From: Castellaniella daejeonensis
GTDB taxonomy: Bacteria > Pseudomonadota > Gammaproteobacteria > Burkholderiales > Burkholderiaceae_B
Reading direction: 5' to 3'
DNA: 64,000 nucleotides
NCBI RefSeq assembly: GCF_039523555.1
Contig: NZ_BAAAFN010000004.1
Location: forward strand, 297,176 to 361,175
In this document: piece after piece, positions 47,512 through 56,257 of the stretch
How positions within the stretch are numbered: the stretch's first letter is position 1
How the letters are laid out: each line of letters opens with the position of its first letter
Program-made: the position numbers and the translations under genes
Notes under the pieces: model-generated
Databases searched by the model: none
What the model saw: only the letters and a program-made list of their open reading frames with translations
What the model was told of the DNA's origin: nothing

Positions 47512-48245
47512 GGGTTCCTCGGGGCGGCCGGCGTACCGGCCAGCAGGTCTTTCAGCAAGGGCAGGGTGATGGGGCGATGGCGCGCCAGGGAATACTGGTC
47601 CAGGGTGTCGATCAGCGCCGTCAGGCGGCCCATGTCGCGGTCGCAGCGGGTCAGGATCCAGCGCAGCACTTCGTCGGACAATTGCAGCCCGCGCTGCTGG
47701 GCGCGGTCGCGCAGGGCCTGGGCACGGTCCTCGTCGGACAGCTGCTCCAGGCGGTAGACCAGGTCCCAGCCCAGGCGGGTGCGCAGGTCTTCGCGCAGCG
47801 GCATGGTCAAGGGTGCGCGGTCGCCCGCCGTCAGCAGGGCGAAGGCGCCCGTCGTGCCCGCGGCGGTGCGCCAGCGGTTGAACAGGGCGAACAGCGCGGC
47901 CTGGGCGGCCGGGTTCAGGTCGGCGACGTCGTCCACCGCCACCAGGGACAGGGACTGGTCTTCGTCGGTGGCCAGGGCGTGCAGCCGCTGTGCCGGGGAA
48001 CGCGCGTCCAGGTAGTGGCAGCCCGCGCCCTGCGCCCGGGCGCGAAGCAGGTGGCTGCGTCCCGAGCCGACACCGCCCCACAGGTACACGGCGCGTCCGG
48101 GGCCGAGCAGCCGCACGGCTTCCAGTGCAGCCAGGTTCGCACCGGGCACGAAACCGTCCAGCGACGGCATCGTGCCCGGCAGGATGTCGAGCAATAATTG
48201 CTGCGCCTGGGCTTGCGAGGAAGGCTGTCTCGGGGCGTGCGTCAT
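47508..48245 (-). CDS. hda: DnaA regulatory inactivator Hda-like protein
   Basis: A 245-residue DnaA-domain III homologue lacking the DNA-binding domain IV. The P-loop reads GGVGSGRSHLLRA, with the Arg-for-Lys typical of Hda, followed by LVAVDDVADL (Walker B) and RLGWDLVYRLEQL. Hda with the DNA clamp stimulates ATP hydrolysis on DnaA to limit re-initiation. It is divergent from purM across 74 bp and overlaps the downstream HAD phosphatase gene (ATGA). Confidence 0.9.
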   Translation of the reverse strand: MTHAPRQPSSQAQAQQLLLDILPGTMPSLDGFVPGANLAALEAVRLLGPGRAVYLWGGVGSGRSHLLRARAQGAGCHYLDARSPAQRLHALATDEDQSLSLVAVDDVADLNPAAQAALFALFNRWRTAAGTTGAFALLTAGDRAPLTMPLREDLRTRLGWDLVYRLEQLSDEDRAQALRDRAQQRGLQLSDEVLRWILTRCDRDMGRLTALIDTLDQYSLARHRPITLPLLKDLLAGTPAAPRNP

Positions 48246-48319
48246 GCTGAAAGGAACTTCATCGTAAAATCAGGCAAATATCCAAACCTGCAATTCTTGC
48301 ACATTCGGCGGTTTTTCTC

Positions 48320-49369
48320 ATGACACAAGGCACCCCTCCCTCCATGACCTACCGCGATGCCGGGGTCGACATCGATGCCGGCGATGCGCTGGTCGACCGC
48401 ATCAAGCCCCTGGCCGCCCGCACCATGCGGTCCGGCGTCATGGCGGGGATCGGCGGCTTCGGCGCCCTGTTCGAAGTCCCGCGCCATCTGCGCGAACCGG
48501 TCCTGGTTTCCGGAACCGACGGCGTGGGCACCAAGCTGCGCCTGGCCTTCGAATGGCAGCGGCACGACACGGTCGGCATCGACCTGGTCGCCATGAGCGT
48601 CAACGACATCCTGGTCCAGGGCGCCGAGCCCCTGTACTTCCTGGATTACTTCGCCTGCGGCAAGCTGTCCGTGGATACGGCGGCCCGCGTCGTGGGCGGC
48701 ATTGCGCGCGGTTGCGAACTCGCCGGCTGCGCCCTGATCGGCGGCGAGACGGCAGAGATGCCCGGCATGTATCCGGACGGCGAATACGACCTGGCTGGCT
48801 TTGCGGTCGGCGCGGTCGAGAAGTCCGCGATCATCGATGGCGCCGGCATCCGGGCAGGCGATACGGTGCTGGGCCTGGCTTCCAGCGGCGCCCATTCCAA
48901 CGGCTATTCCCTGGTGCGCAAGATCCTGCAGCATGCCGGCGCGCGTCCCGACCAGGACCTGGGCGGCCGCCCCCTGGGCGACGTGGTCATGGAACCCACC
49001 CGCATCTACGTCAAGTCCGTGCTGGCCGCCCTGGCGGCCCACGGCGCGGGGATCAAGGGGCTGGCGCACATCACCGGCGGCGGCCTGCTGGAAAACGTGC
49101 CCCGCATCCTGAAGCCCGGCCTGTGCGCACGCCTGCATCGCGATGCCTGGCAGTGGCCGGCGCTGTTCCAATGGCTGCAGGCCCAGGGCGGCGTGGCCGA
49201 TCAGGAAATGGCGCGCGTGTTCAACTGCGGCATCGGCATGGTGCTGGTGGTGGATGCGGCCCAGGCCGACGCCATCGCCGCCACCCTGCGCGCGCAAGGC
49301 GAAACCGTCTACACGCTGGGTGCCATCGAAGCCCAGGCCGAAGGCGGCGCACAGACCATCGTGGCCTGA
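48320..49369 (+). CDS. purM: Phosphoribosylformylglycinamidine cyclo-ligase (AIR synthetase)
   Basis: A 349-residue PurM of standard length. LTYRDAGVDIDAG-type N-terminus, VSGTDGVGTKLRLAF, MSVNDILVQGAEPLYFLDYFACGK, GGETAEMPGMY and SSGAHSNGYSLVRKIL are all family signatures. It closes FGAM to AIR in purine synthesis. ATG 48320 (MTQGTPPSMTYRDAG) lies 74 nt from the divergent hda start. It is convergent with miaA with only 10 nt between stops. Confidence 0.97.
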   Translation: MTQGTPPSMTYRDAGVDIDAGDALVDRIKPLAARTMRSGVMAGIGGFGALFEVPRHLREPVLVSGTDGVGTKLRLAFEWQRHDTVGIDLVAMSVNDILVQGAEPLYFLDYFACGKLSVDTAARVVGGIARGCELAGCALIGGETAEMPGMYPDGEYDLAGFAVGAVEKSAIIDGAGIRAGDTVLGLASSGAHSNGYSLVRKILQHAGARPDQDLGGRPLGDVVMEPTRIYVKSVLAALAAHGAGIKGLAHITGGGLLENVPRILKPGLCARLHRDAWQWPALFQWLQAQGGVADQEMARVFNCGIGMVLVVDAAQADAIAATLRAQGETVYTLGAIEAQAEGGAQTIVA

Positions 49370-49379
49370 TCCCGGGGGG

Positions 49380-50324
49380 TCAGCCCCCCAGCGCCTGCTC
49401 GCAGTGCCACGCGGCTTCGGCCGCGGCCCGATCCGACAGACAATCCACGCTGCGCCGCTGCGGCAGCGACCGCAGCCAGGTGATCTGCCGCTTGGCCAAC
49501 TGGCGGGTGGCGGTGATCGCCTGGCCGATGGCCTCGTCGAGCGTGATCCGGCCATCCAGATGGTCCCAGAGCTGCCGATAGCCCACGCAACGGATGGACG
49601 GCAGGCCCGGATGCAGGTCGGCGCGCGCATGCAGGGCACGGACTTCATCCAGCAGCCCGGCGCCGATCATGGCCCGGTAACGCTGCGCGATGCGTGCATG
49701 CAGCACCGACCGGTCGGACGGCTCCAGGCTGATGGTCTCGAAGCGCCAGCCGGGCAGCGCCGGCCGTGGCGGTTCGGCCAGCCAGTCGCTCAGGGTCCGG
49801 CCGCTGCCTCGCCAGACTTCCAGTGCGCGCTGCAGGCGCTGGCTGTCGTTGGGCGCCAGCCGGGCGGCCGTGGCCGGATCCACGCGGGCCAGTTCAGCGT
49901 GCAGGGCCGGCCAGCCCCGCGCGCCGGCTTCTTCGTCGAGTTGCCGGCGGATTTCCGGGTCTGCCTCGGGCAGGTCGTTCAGCCCTTCGCGCAATGCCTT
50001 GTAGTACAGCATCGTGCCCCCGCACAGCAGGGGAATCCGGCCGCGTGCACGGATGTCCCGGGCCAGTGCGGCCGCATCCCGGGCGAATTCGGCGGCGGAA
50101 TAGGCCTGCGACGGGTCGCGGATATCAAGCAGGTGGTGCGGCACGCGCGCGCGTTCTTCGGCCGTGGGCTTGGCCGTGCCGATATCCATGCCGCGATAGA
50201 TCGTGGCCGAATCCATCACGATGATTTCGATGGGCCAGCGCTCGGCCAGGGCCAGCGAGGCGGCGGACTTGCCGGAGGCCGTCGGGCCGGCCAGGCAGAT
50301 CAGGACGGGAAGATGCTCGGACAT
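49380..50324 (-). CDS. miaA: tRNA dimethylallyltransferase
   Basis: A 314-residue MiaA. The P-loop GPTASGKS is at residues 13-20; DSATIYRGMDIGTAKP, PHHLLDI and GGTMLYYKALREGLNDLP follow, and RCVGYRQLWDHLDG marks the C-terminal half. It transfers the dimethylallyl group to A37 of tRNAs reading UNN codons. MSEHLPVLICLAG was chosen as the start over an in-frame 38-residue extension. It is preceded on the same strand by mutL (38 nt), a conserved mutL-miaA pair. Confidence 0.96.
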   Translation of the reverse strand: MSEHLPVLICLAGPTASGKSAASLALAERWPIEIIVMDSATIYRGMDIGTAKPTAEERARVPHHLLDIRDPSQAYSAAEFARDAAALARDIRARGRIPLLCGGTMLYYKALREGLNDLPEADPEIRRQLDEEAGARGWPALHAELARVDPATAARLAPNDSQRLQRALEVWRGSGRTLSDWLAEPPRPALPGWRFETISLEPSDRSVLHARIAQRYRAMIGAGLLDEVRALHARADLHPGLPSIRCVGYRQLWDHLDGRITLDEAIGQAITATRQLAKRQITWLRSLPQRRSVDCLSDRAAAEAAWHCEQALGG

Positions 50325-50362
50325 GGGGGAGATTATCGCCGACCGCCACGGGGGCGCGGCGC

Positions 50363-52189
50363 CTACTGCCCCCGCATGAACAGCTTGTCCAGGTCGCCCA
50401 GGCTCCACTGGAACCAGGTCGGGCGCCCATGGTTGCACTGATCGGCACGTTCGGTGCGTTCCATCTGGCGCAACAGGGCGTTCATCTCGTCCAGTGTCAG
50501 CCGCCGGTGCGCGCGCACCGCGCCGTGGCAGGCCATGGTGGACAGCAGTTCGTTGCGCTGCTCGGTCAGCCGGGCCGAATGCCCGATGCGCTCGATGTCG
50601 GCCAGCACTCCGCGCGCCAGGGCCTCGATATCGCCCTGCGCCAGCAGGGCCGGTACGGCCCGCACGGCCAGCGAGGCGGGGCCGGTGGCGCGGATCCGCA
50701 GGCCCAGGCTGTCGAGCATGTCCTGATGCGACTGGGCGGTGGCCACCTGGATTTCAGTGGCGGTGAATACCACCGGAACCAGCAGCTCCTGCGCGGGCAG
50801 GGGGGCCTGGTCCAGCGCCTGCTTCAGGGATTCGTAGACGACCCGCTCGTGCGCGGCGTGCATGTCCACCAGGACCAGGCCGCGTGCGTTCTGGGCCAGG
50901 ATGTAGATGCCGTGCAGCTGCCCCAGGGCCATGCCCAGGGGCAGGTCTCCGGCGTGCGGATCGGCGTCGGCGGCGTCCGGCGGACTGTACAGCTTGCGCC
51001 AGTCCTGGGCCGGAATCCGGTCGTTCAGGGGGAAGCGCTGCTGGACCGGAATGCGCGTGGGGTAGGGGGACGCAGGCCTGGTCTGGCCGGCAACGCCGAC
51101 GGCAGCCGCCGGACTGGATCCGGGCGGCACGGCATCCGGCGTCCACTTGCCGGCGTCGCCGCTCGTCGGCGCGGGGGGCGCTTCGGTCGGGCCATCCACG
51201 GCGGCGCCGCCGCGTCCCGCCAGGGTCTCGCCCAGCGCCTGGGCAACATAGCGGTGCACCGCGCCGCTGTCGCGGAAGCGGACCTCGTGCTTGGCCGGAT
51301 GCACGTTCACGTCCACCCCGGCTGGATCCAGGGTCAGGAACAGCACGAAGGCCGGCTGGCGATCCCCGTGCAGCACGTCGGCGTAGGCCTGGCGCACCGC
51401 GTGGGAGACCGTGCGGTCGCGTACGTAGCGGCCATTGACGTACAGGTATTGCCGGTCGGCGCGGTTGCGGGCGAAGGTCGGGCGCGTGATGCATCCTTCC
51501 AGCGCGACCAGCCCCTGCTCGGCCGACACGGGCAGGCTCTGGGCGGTGAATTCGTCGCCCAGCACGTCGCGGATGCGGCCCTGGATGTCGGTGGCCGGCC
51601 AGTTGCGCTGGGGCTTGTCGTTGTGGAATACCCGCAGGGCCACGTGCGGATGCGCCAGTGCGATCCGCTCCACGGCATCCAGGCAGTGGGCGTATTCGGT
51701 CTGTTCGCTGCGCAGGAACTTGCGCCGCGCCGGGATGTGGTCGAACAGCTGGCGCACGTCCACGCGCGTGCCCATGGGGCCTGCCGCCGGGGACGGGGCC
51801 GCCTGTCCGGCGGCGAGCTGCCAGGCCTGGGTGTCGTCGGCGGTGCGGGAAGTCAGCGTCAGCTGGGCGACCGAGGCGATCGAAGCCAGGGCTTCGCCGC
51901 GGAATCCCAGGGTGTCCACCGATTCCAGTTCCGCCAGCGACGTGATCTTGCTGGTCGCGTGGCGTTGCAGCGCCAGGGGCATCTGCCCGGGGGGGATGCC
52001 GTGGCCGTCGTCGGCCACCAGGATGCGCCGGATGCCGCCGCCGTCCAGGCGGATCTCGATGGCCCGGGCGCCGGCATCCAGGGCGTTTTCCAGCAGTTCC
52101 TTCAGGACGGAGGCGGGGCGTTCGATGACTTCGCCCGCGGCGATCTGGCTGATCAGGACGTCGGGCAGCGGGGCAATGGTTCGCATCAT
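50363..52189 (-). CDS. mutL: DNA mismatch repair protein MutL
   Basis: A 608-residue MutL. GHKL motifs: ISQIAAGEVIERPASVLKELLENALDAG (catalytic Glu at residue 34), VADDGHGIPP, GFRGEALASIASVA. A Pro/Ala-rich linker (about 345-405) leads to the C-terminal dimerisation domain with QALDQAPLPAQELLVPVVF and MACHGAVRAHRRLTLDEMNALLRQMERT. No DQHA-type endonuclease motif is seen at the expected place (the sequence is DMHAAHERVVYE), as in E. coli-type MutL. Start is one of two tandem Met codons (52186/52189). It precedes miaA. Confidence 0.96.
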   Translation of the reverse strand: MMRTIAPLPDVLISQIAAGEVIERPASVLKELLENALDAGARAIEIRLDGGGIRRILVADDGHGIPPGQMPLALQRHATSKITSLAELESVDTLGFRGEALASIASVAQLTLTSRTADDTQAWQLAAGQAAPSPAAGPMGTRVDVRQLFDHIPARRKFLRSEQTEYAHCLDAVERIALAHPHVALRVFHNDKPQRNWPATDIQGRIRDVLGDEFTAQSLPVSAEQGLVALEGCITRPTFARNRADRQYLYVNGRYVRDRTVSHAVRQAYADVLHGDRQPAFVLFLTLDPAGVDVNVHPAKHEVRFRDSGAVHRYVAQALGETLAGRGGAAVDGPTEAPPAPTSGDAGKWTPDAVPPGSSPAAAVGVAGQTRPASPYPTRIPVQQRFPLNDRIPAQDWRKLYSPPDAADADPHAGDLPLGMALGQLHGIYILAQNARGLVLVDMHAAHERVVYESLKQALDQAPLPAQELLVPVVFTATEIQVATAQSHQDMLDSLGLRIRATGPASLAVRAVPALLAQGDIEALARGVLADIERIGHSARLTEQRNELLSTMACHGAVRAHRRLTLDEMNALLRQMERTERADQCNHGRPTWFQWSLGDLDKLFMRGQ

Positions 52190-52315
52190 GAAAACGATTA
52201 TAGTGAGCAAGGGATCCTGCGTTTGCAGCCTGTGCGCTGCGCGGACCCGGCGCGGCTCCGGTATGATCCCGGGACGCATCCATTCCCACCCATCGTTTCG
52301 AGGCTTCGCGGCCCA

Positions 52316-52960
52316 ATGGCTGAACTCTTTCAACTCATCCTGCACATCGACCAGTACCTGGGGGTCTGGGTGGCGCAATACGGGGCCTGGATCTACCTGA
52401 TCCTGGCGCTCATCATTTTCGGCGAAACGGGGCTGGTGGTGCTGCCGTTCCTGCCCGGGGATTCGCTGCTGTTCATCGCAGGCGCCTTCGGCGCTTCGGG
52501 CATGCTCGATCCGGTCCTGCTGGGCGGCATCCTGATCGCCGCCGCCATCCTGGGGAACACCGTCAATTACCAGGTGGGCCACTTCATCGGGCCCAAGGTC
52601 TTTTCACGGGACTACCGCTTCCTGGACCGCAAGGCCCTGATCAGGACGCATGCCTTCTACGAAAAGCACGGCGGCAAGACCATCGTGCTGTCGCGCTTCC
52701 TGCCGCTGTTCCGGACTTTCGCCCCCTTCGTGGCGGGGGTCGCAGGCATGCGCTGGGTGGCCTTCCAGTTCTACAACGCAGTGGGCGCCACGGTCTGGAT
52801 CGCGGGTCTGATCACCCTGGGTTATTTCTTCGGCAATGTCCCCATCATCAAGGAACACCTGAATACCATCGTGCTGATCGGCGTGGGGGCGGCCGCCGTG
52901 CCGGCGGCCGGCGGCGTGCTGTGGAAACTGCTGCGCGGCCGCAAGGCAGGATCGGCCTGA
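52316..52960 (+). CDS. DedA family membrane protein (SNARE-associated / VTT domain)
   Basis: A 214-residue polytopic membrane protein. GETGLVVLPFLPGDSLLFIAGAFGA and FLPLFRTFAPFVAGVAGM are the DedA hallmarks (conserved acidic Glu and Arg pairs). DedA proteins are undecaprenyl-phosphate or phospholipid transporters/flippases needed for envelope integrity. ATG 52316 is preceded by GAGGC further upstream with weak ribosome binding. It is convergent with amiC (25 nt) and divergent from mutL (126 nt). Confidence 0.93.
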   Translation: MAELFQLILHIDQYLGVWVAQYGAWIYLILALIIFGETGLVVLPFLPGDSLLFIAGAFGASGMLDPVLLGGILIAAAILGNTVNYQVGHFIGPKVFSRDYRFLDRKALIRTHAFYEKHGGKTIVLSRFLPLFRTFAPFVAGVAGMRWVAFQFYNAVGATVWIAGLITLGYFFGNVPIIKEHLNTIVLIGVGAAAVPAAGGVLWKLLRGRKAGSA

Positions 52961-52985
52961 TCCCGCGGCCGCACCGCCCGGCGCG

Positions 52986-54320
52986 TCAGTCCCGCCGCGC
53001 CAGCGCGGGGTGCGCCGAGAAATAATCCTGGATTCCGTTCAGCACCGCGGCGGCGATGCGCTGCTGGTGCGCCGCCGTGCGCAGCAGCTGTTCTTCCTGG
53101 GGATTGCTGATGAAGGCGGTCTCGATCAGGATCGACGGGATGTCGGGCGCCTTCAGCACGGCGAATCCGGCGCGTTCGATGCGGTTCTTGTGCAGCTGGT
53201 TGATCTTGCCGATCTCCTGCAGAACCTGGGTGCCGACGCGGATCGAATCATTGATCTGCGCCCCGGTGGACAGGTCCAGCAGCACCTTGGCGACCTGGGC
53301 ATTGTGCGCACCCAGGTTCACGCCGCCGATCAGGTCGGCGTCGTTTTCCTTCTTGGCCAGCCAGCGGGCGGCGGCGCTGGTGGCGCCGTGCTGCGACAGC
53401 GCCCAGACCGACGATCCGCGCGCCGACGGCTTGATCCAGGCGTCGGCATGGATCGAGATGAACAGATCGGCCTGGACGCGGCGGGCCTTTTGCACACGCA
53501 CGTTCAGCGGTACGAAATAATCGCGGTCGCGGGTCAGGTAGGCCCGCATGTTGGGCTGCGCGTCGATCAGCTTCTTCAGGCGCAGCGCAATCTGCAGGAC
53601 GATGTCCTTTTCGCGTGTGCCGCGTCGGCCGATGGCGCCCGGATCCTCGCCGCCGTGTCCCGGGTCCAGGGCGATCAGGATCGGACGATCGGGACGGGTG
53701 CCCGGTGCTGCGCGGGGCGGAGGCGGGGGCGTGTCGTCCGGCCGCTTGTGGGCGATCGGCGGCAGTTTCTGTCCTTCGACCGAGGGGATGGGCGCCTCGG
53801 TCGGGCTGTTCTGGGCCAGGTTTTCGAGAATGCCCGCGAGCGGATCGTTTTCCGCATCCTTCAGCAGGGCCATCAGGGGATCCTGCGCGACTTTCGGATA
53901 CAGGTCCAGCACCAGGCGGTACTTGTATTCGCCAATGGGCTTCAGGGTGAAGACCTGCGGCGCGACGTCCTGCTTCAGGTCGAACACCAGGCGCACCACG
54001 TTGGGGCGGTTCTGGCCCACGCGCACGGTGCTGATGTAGGGGTCGTTGGGGCGGATCTTGGAGACCAGGTCATTGATGGCCGGGCTCAGTTGCACGCCTT
54101 CGATGTCCACCACCAGGCGGTGGGGGTTGTCGAGCGTGAAGTGTTCGGCCTTCAGCTCGGTGTCCATCTCCAGGGTCACGCGCGTGTATTCGTCGGCCGG
54201 CCAGGTCCGCACCGCCACGATGGTCGCGGCCTGCGCCAGGCGGGGCACGACGGGCAGCAGCAGCAGGGCGCCACCACCCGCGATCATCCTGCGCCGCAAG
54301 GGCGTGGCGGGGGCGCTCAT
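52986..54320 (-). CDS. amiC: N-acetylmuramoyl-L-alanine amidase (AmiC-type, AMIN + Amidase_3)
   Basis: A 444-residue cell-separation amidase. A twin-arginine-like signal (PLRRRMIAGGGALLLLP, Arg9-Arg11) precedes an AMIN septal-targeting domain (about 40-145), a Pro-rich linker, and the Amidase_3 zinc domain (IALDPGHGGEDPGAIG with the Zn His, DLFISIHADAWI, and catalytic Glu in PSILIETAFISNP). It cleaves the MurNAc-L-Ala bond at the septum. ATG 54320 overlaps the tsaE stop (ATGA); a longer start at 54350 overlaps tsaE more. tsaE-amiC is a conserved pair. Confidence 0.94.
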   Translation of the reverse strand: MSAPATPLRRRMIAGGGALLLLPVVPRLAQAATIVAVRTWPADEYTRVTLEMDTELKAEHFTLDNPHRLVVDIEGVQLSPAINDLVSKIRPNDPYISTVRVGQNRPNVVRLVFDLKQDVAPQVFTLKPIGEYKYRLVLDLYPKVAQDPLMALLKDAENDPLAGILENLAQNSPTEAPIPSVEGQKLPPIAHKRPDDTPPPPPRAAPGTRPDRPILIALDPGHGGEDPGAIGRRGTREKDIVLQIALRLKKLIDAQPNMRAYLTRDRDYFVPLNVRVQKARRVQADLFISIHADAWIKPSARGSSVWALSQHGATSAAARWLAKKENDADLIGGVNLGAHNAQVAKVLLDLSTGAQINDSIRVGTQVLQEIGKINQLHKNRIERAGFAVLKAPDIPSILIETAFISNPQEEQLLRTAAHQQRIAAAVLNGIQDYFSAHPALARRD

Positions 54321-54823
54321 CGGCGCGGCGGGTCCAGATGCGTCAGCCATTGTTGTCCTTTCTCACTGCAGGCGGTCAGGCGGGCATGCCGGCCGGTGCC
54401 GGCATATTCCAGGCGGATGTCCAGATCCGGGGGCGGCAGGCGCGTGCCTGCCTGCTCGGGCCATTCGATCAGGACGATCGCCCGATCGTCGAGCAGTTCG
54501 TCGAACCCGGCTTCCCGCCATTCATGCGCATCGCTAAATCTATAGAAATCAAGGTGATAGAAGTATAAGTTAGAAACGTTATAGCTTTCAAGAAGCGCGT
54601 AGCTCGGGCTCTTGATCCGGCCGGTCACTCCGCCGGCCCGCAGCAGGGCCCGGGCCAGGCTGGTCTTGCCTGCGCCCAGTTCGCCTCGCAGGTGGATGCG
54701 GCCTCCGGCGGCGGGCCCTCCGGGGGCGCGCCCGCAGGCCAGTTCGGCAAGGCGTTGCGCCAGGGCAACGGTGGCCTCTTCGTCGGGCAGGGGCCACTCC
54801 AGAGAAGGAAGCGGGGTCGTCAT
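54317..54823 (-). CDS. tsaE: tRNA threonylcarbamoyladenosine biosynthesis protein TsaE
   Basis: A 168-residue TsaE ATPase. The P-loop GELGAGKT is at residues 47-54, with IKSPSYALLESY, FYRFSDAHEW and the end-of-core LIEWPEQAG as conserved parts. With TsaB and TsaD it makes the t6A37 tRNA modification. A short stretch coding for roughly YNVSNLYFYHLDFYRF (54540-54600) is strikingly AT-rich compared with the rest of the window. It precedes and overlaps amiC (ATGA). Confidence 0.94.
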   Translation of the reverse strand: MTTPLPSLEWPLPDEEATVALAQRLAELACGRAPGGPAAGGRIHLRGELGAGKTSLARALLRAGGVTGRIKSPSYALLESYNVSNLYFYHLDFYRFSDAHEWREAGFDELLDDRAIVLIEWPEQAGTRLPPPDLDIRLEYAGTGRHARLTACSEKGQQWLTHLDPPRR

Positions 54824-54839
54824 CGGGGACTCCAGGGAA

Positions 54840-55733
54840 TCAGGCTGCGGCATTCAGCCATAGCGGCAAGGTCAGGGCGGACAGCAGCGTGCCGATCGAC
54901 ATGGTGACCGCCACCAGCCGGCCATCGCCGCCCATGCGGGCCGCCAGCACGTGAGCCGAGGAAGCCGTGGGCAGGGCGCTGAACAGCAGCAGGACCAGCC
55001 GTTCTCCGGCCGGCATGTCCAGCGCCCAGGCCAGCGCCAGCGCCACGGGCGGCAGCATGACCAGTTTGGCCGCCACCATCCAGGCCATCAGGGGCGCGTG
55101 CGCACGGCCGCCCTGCAGCGACAGGGTGGCGCCCACGCACAGCAGACCGATGGCAATGGCGCAGGCTCCCAGCCGGCCCGATGCGATTTCGAGCACGTGC
55201 GGGATGGGCACGCGCAGGAAATTGCAGGCCAGCGCAGCCAGCGTGGCCAGGATGAAGGGATTGCGGGCGATCTCGTGCAGGGCGCGCCCGCCGTGGCGGC
55301 TGGCCAGGGCATGCACCGCGCCGATGTTGCTGATCGGTACCGCGAAACCCACGATCACCGCCATGGTCGTTTGCGCCCCGGGCCAGCCCAGGCCGCCCGC
55401 CAGGGACAGGGCCAGGTAGGTGTTGAAACGGAAGGCGCACTGGGCGACCGAGGCGTGCGCCGCCGCATCCGGGCGCACTGCCAGGCGGCCGAGCCAGGCC
55501 AGCGCGATGCCGCCGAGCATCACGCCGACGGTGGCGGCCAGCAGCACCGAGGTATTGCCCAGGTCCAGCGGCGTGCGCGTGATCGAATGGAACAGCAGGC
55601 AGGGAAACAGAATGAAATAGACCAGCTTTTCCGCGCCCGCGAAGAAGGAACGGTCGAAGTGCAGGTGGTGCAGCATGGCCCAGCCCAGGGCGATCAGCAG
55701 GAAGTCGGGCAGGATGAGGGGGATGACGGACAT
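54840..55733 (-). CDS. AEC-family transporter (auxin efflux carrier fold)
   Basis: A 297-residue hydrophobic protein with about 8-10 membrane segments, starting MSVIPLILPDFLLIALGWAML. The fold and spacing (FNTYLALSLAGGLG, PISNIGAVHAL, PTASSAHVLAARMG near the C-terminus) match PF03547 AEC transporters, which move dicarboxylates such as malate/malonate in bacteria. The substrate cannot be told. It lies 16 nt upstream of tsaE on the same strand, so it may share that transcript. A 524-bp non-coding stretch follows on its upstream side. Confidence 0.87.
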   Translation of the reverse strand: MSVIPLILPDFLLIALGWAMLHHLHFDRSFFAGAEKLVYFILFPCLLFHSITRTPLDLGNTSVLLAATVGVMLGGIALAWLGRLAVRPDAAAHASVAQCAFRFNTYLALSLAGGLGWPGAQTTMAVIVGFAVPISNIGAVHALASRHGGRALHEIARNPFILATLAALACNFLRVPIPHVLEIASGRLGACAIAIGLLCVGATLSLQGGRAHAPLMAWMVAAKLVMLPPVALALAWALDMPAGERLVLLLFSALPTASSAHVLAARMGGDGRLVAVTMSIGTLLSALTLPLWLNAAA

Positions 55734-56257
55734 GGTGGCTGGCCGGGATGGGCTGCCCTGATTGTACGTGCTTGGGGCTCCGGCAGGCCCATGCGGACGG
55801 GGCTGGAAGGCCCTGTCGTTGCGCTCAGGACTCGATTGTCATGGGAATTACCCTTAAACAATGTCAATTATTACGTTTTCGTCTCAGACAACACTAGTCA
55901 CAGTTGGGTCGGATTCGTACAATGTATTCACGTTTTGAATATAAAACGTACCAAGACGCAAGTTCATGCTTCAAGAACTCCGGCCGGAAACCGGAGGCTC
56001 CGACTTGCCAGTGGGCGCAAGCCCTGTCGACTCCATGCGTACCCGATACTGATGTGATCGAGGCGGTTGCACCGTCCCTAATTCATAGGCACGGCACCAT
56101 CGATCTTCGGCGCTGACACAGTCCGCCGATCGCGGTGCCTACACCCGTCCCTGTTGCAGGCTTCGGCCATTGCAGGTTGCTGCGGGTGCACGAGTTTCCA
56201 TAAGACACGACGGTCCTCATGGATTGTCCTGGTTACCGAGTTCAGGAGTATTCGAAC
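55734..56257. other. Non-coding, AT-shifted structured region upstream of the tolC-type gene
   Basis: This 524-bp gap has no convincing gene. It holds an AT-rich patch (about 55850-55960), a perfect inverted repeat ACGTTTT-GAATAT-AAAACGT (55930-55949), a stem CTCCGG/CCGGAG (55978-55996), and a larger nested hairpin TAGGCAC...GTGCCTA (56086-56141) with inner GATC and GGCG pairing. An AGGAG at 56243 serves the tolC-type start. It presumably contains the promoters of both divergent genes and an extended 5' leader for the secretion operon. A 70-codon frame at 55904-56116 overlaps the hairpins and shows no coding character. Confidence 0.6.

Noticed and set aside
55975..56020. Possible cyclic-di-GMP (GEMM) riboswitch before the tolC-type gene.
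   Set aside because: Only a loose GGGCGCAAGCCC-like match was seen; the conserved receptor motif and second helix could not be found.
55904..56116. A 70-codon frame in the tolC upstream region.
   Set aside because: It overlaps stems of the leader, lacks a ribosome binding site and shows no sequence that resembles any protein family.
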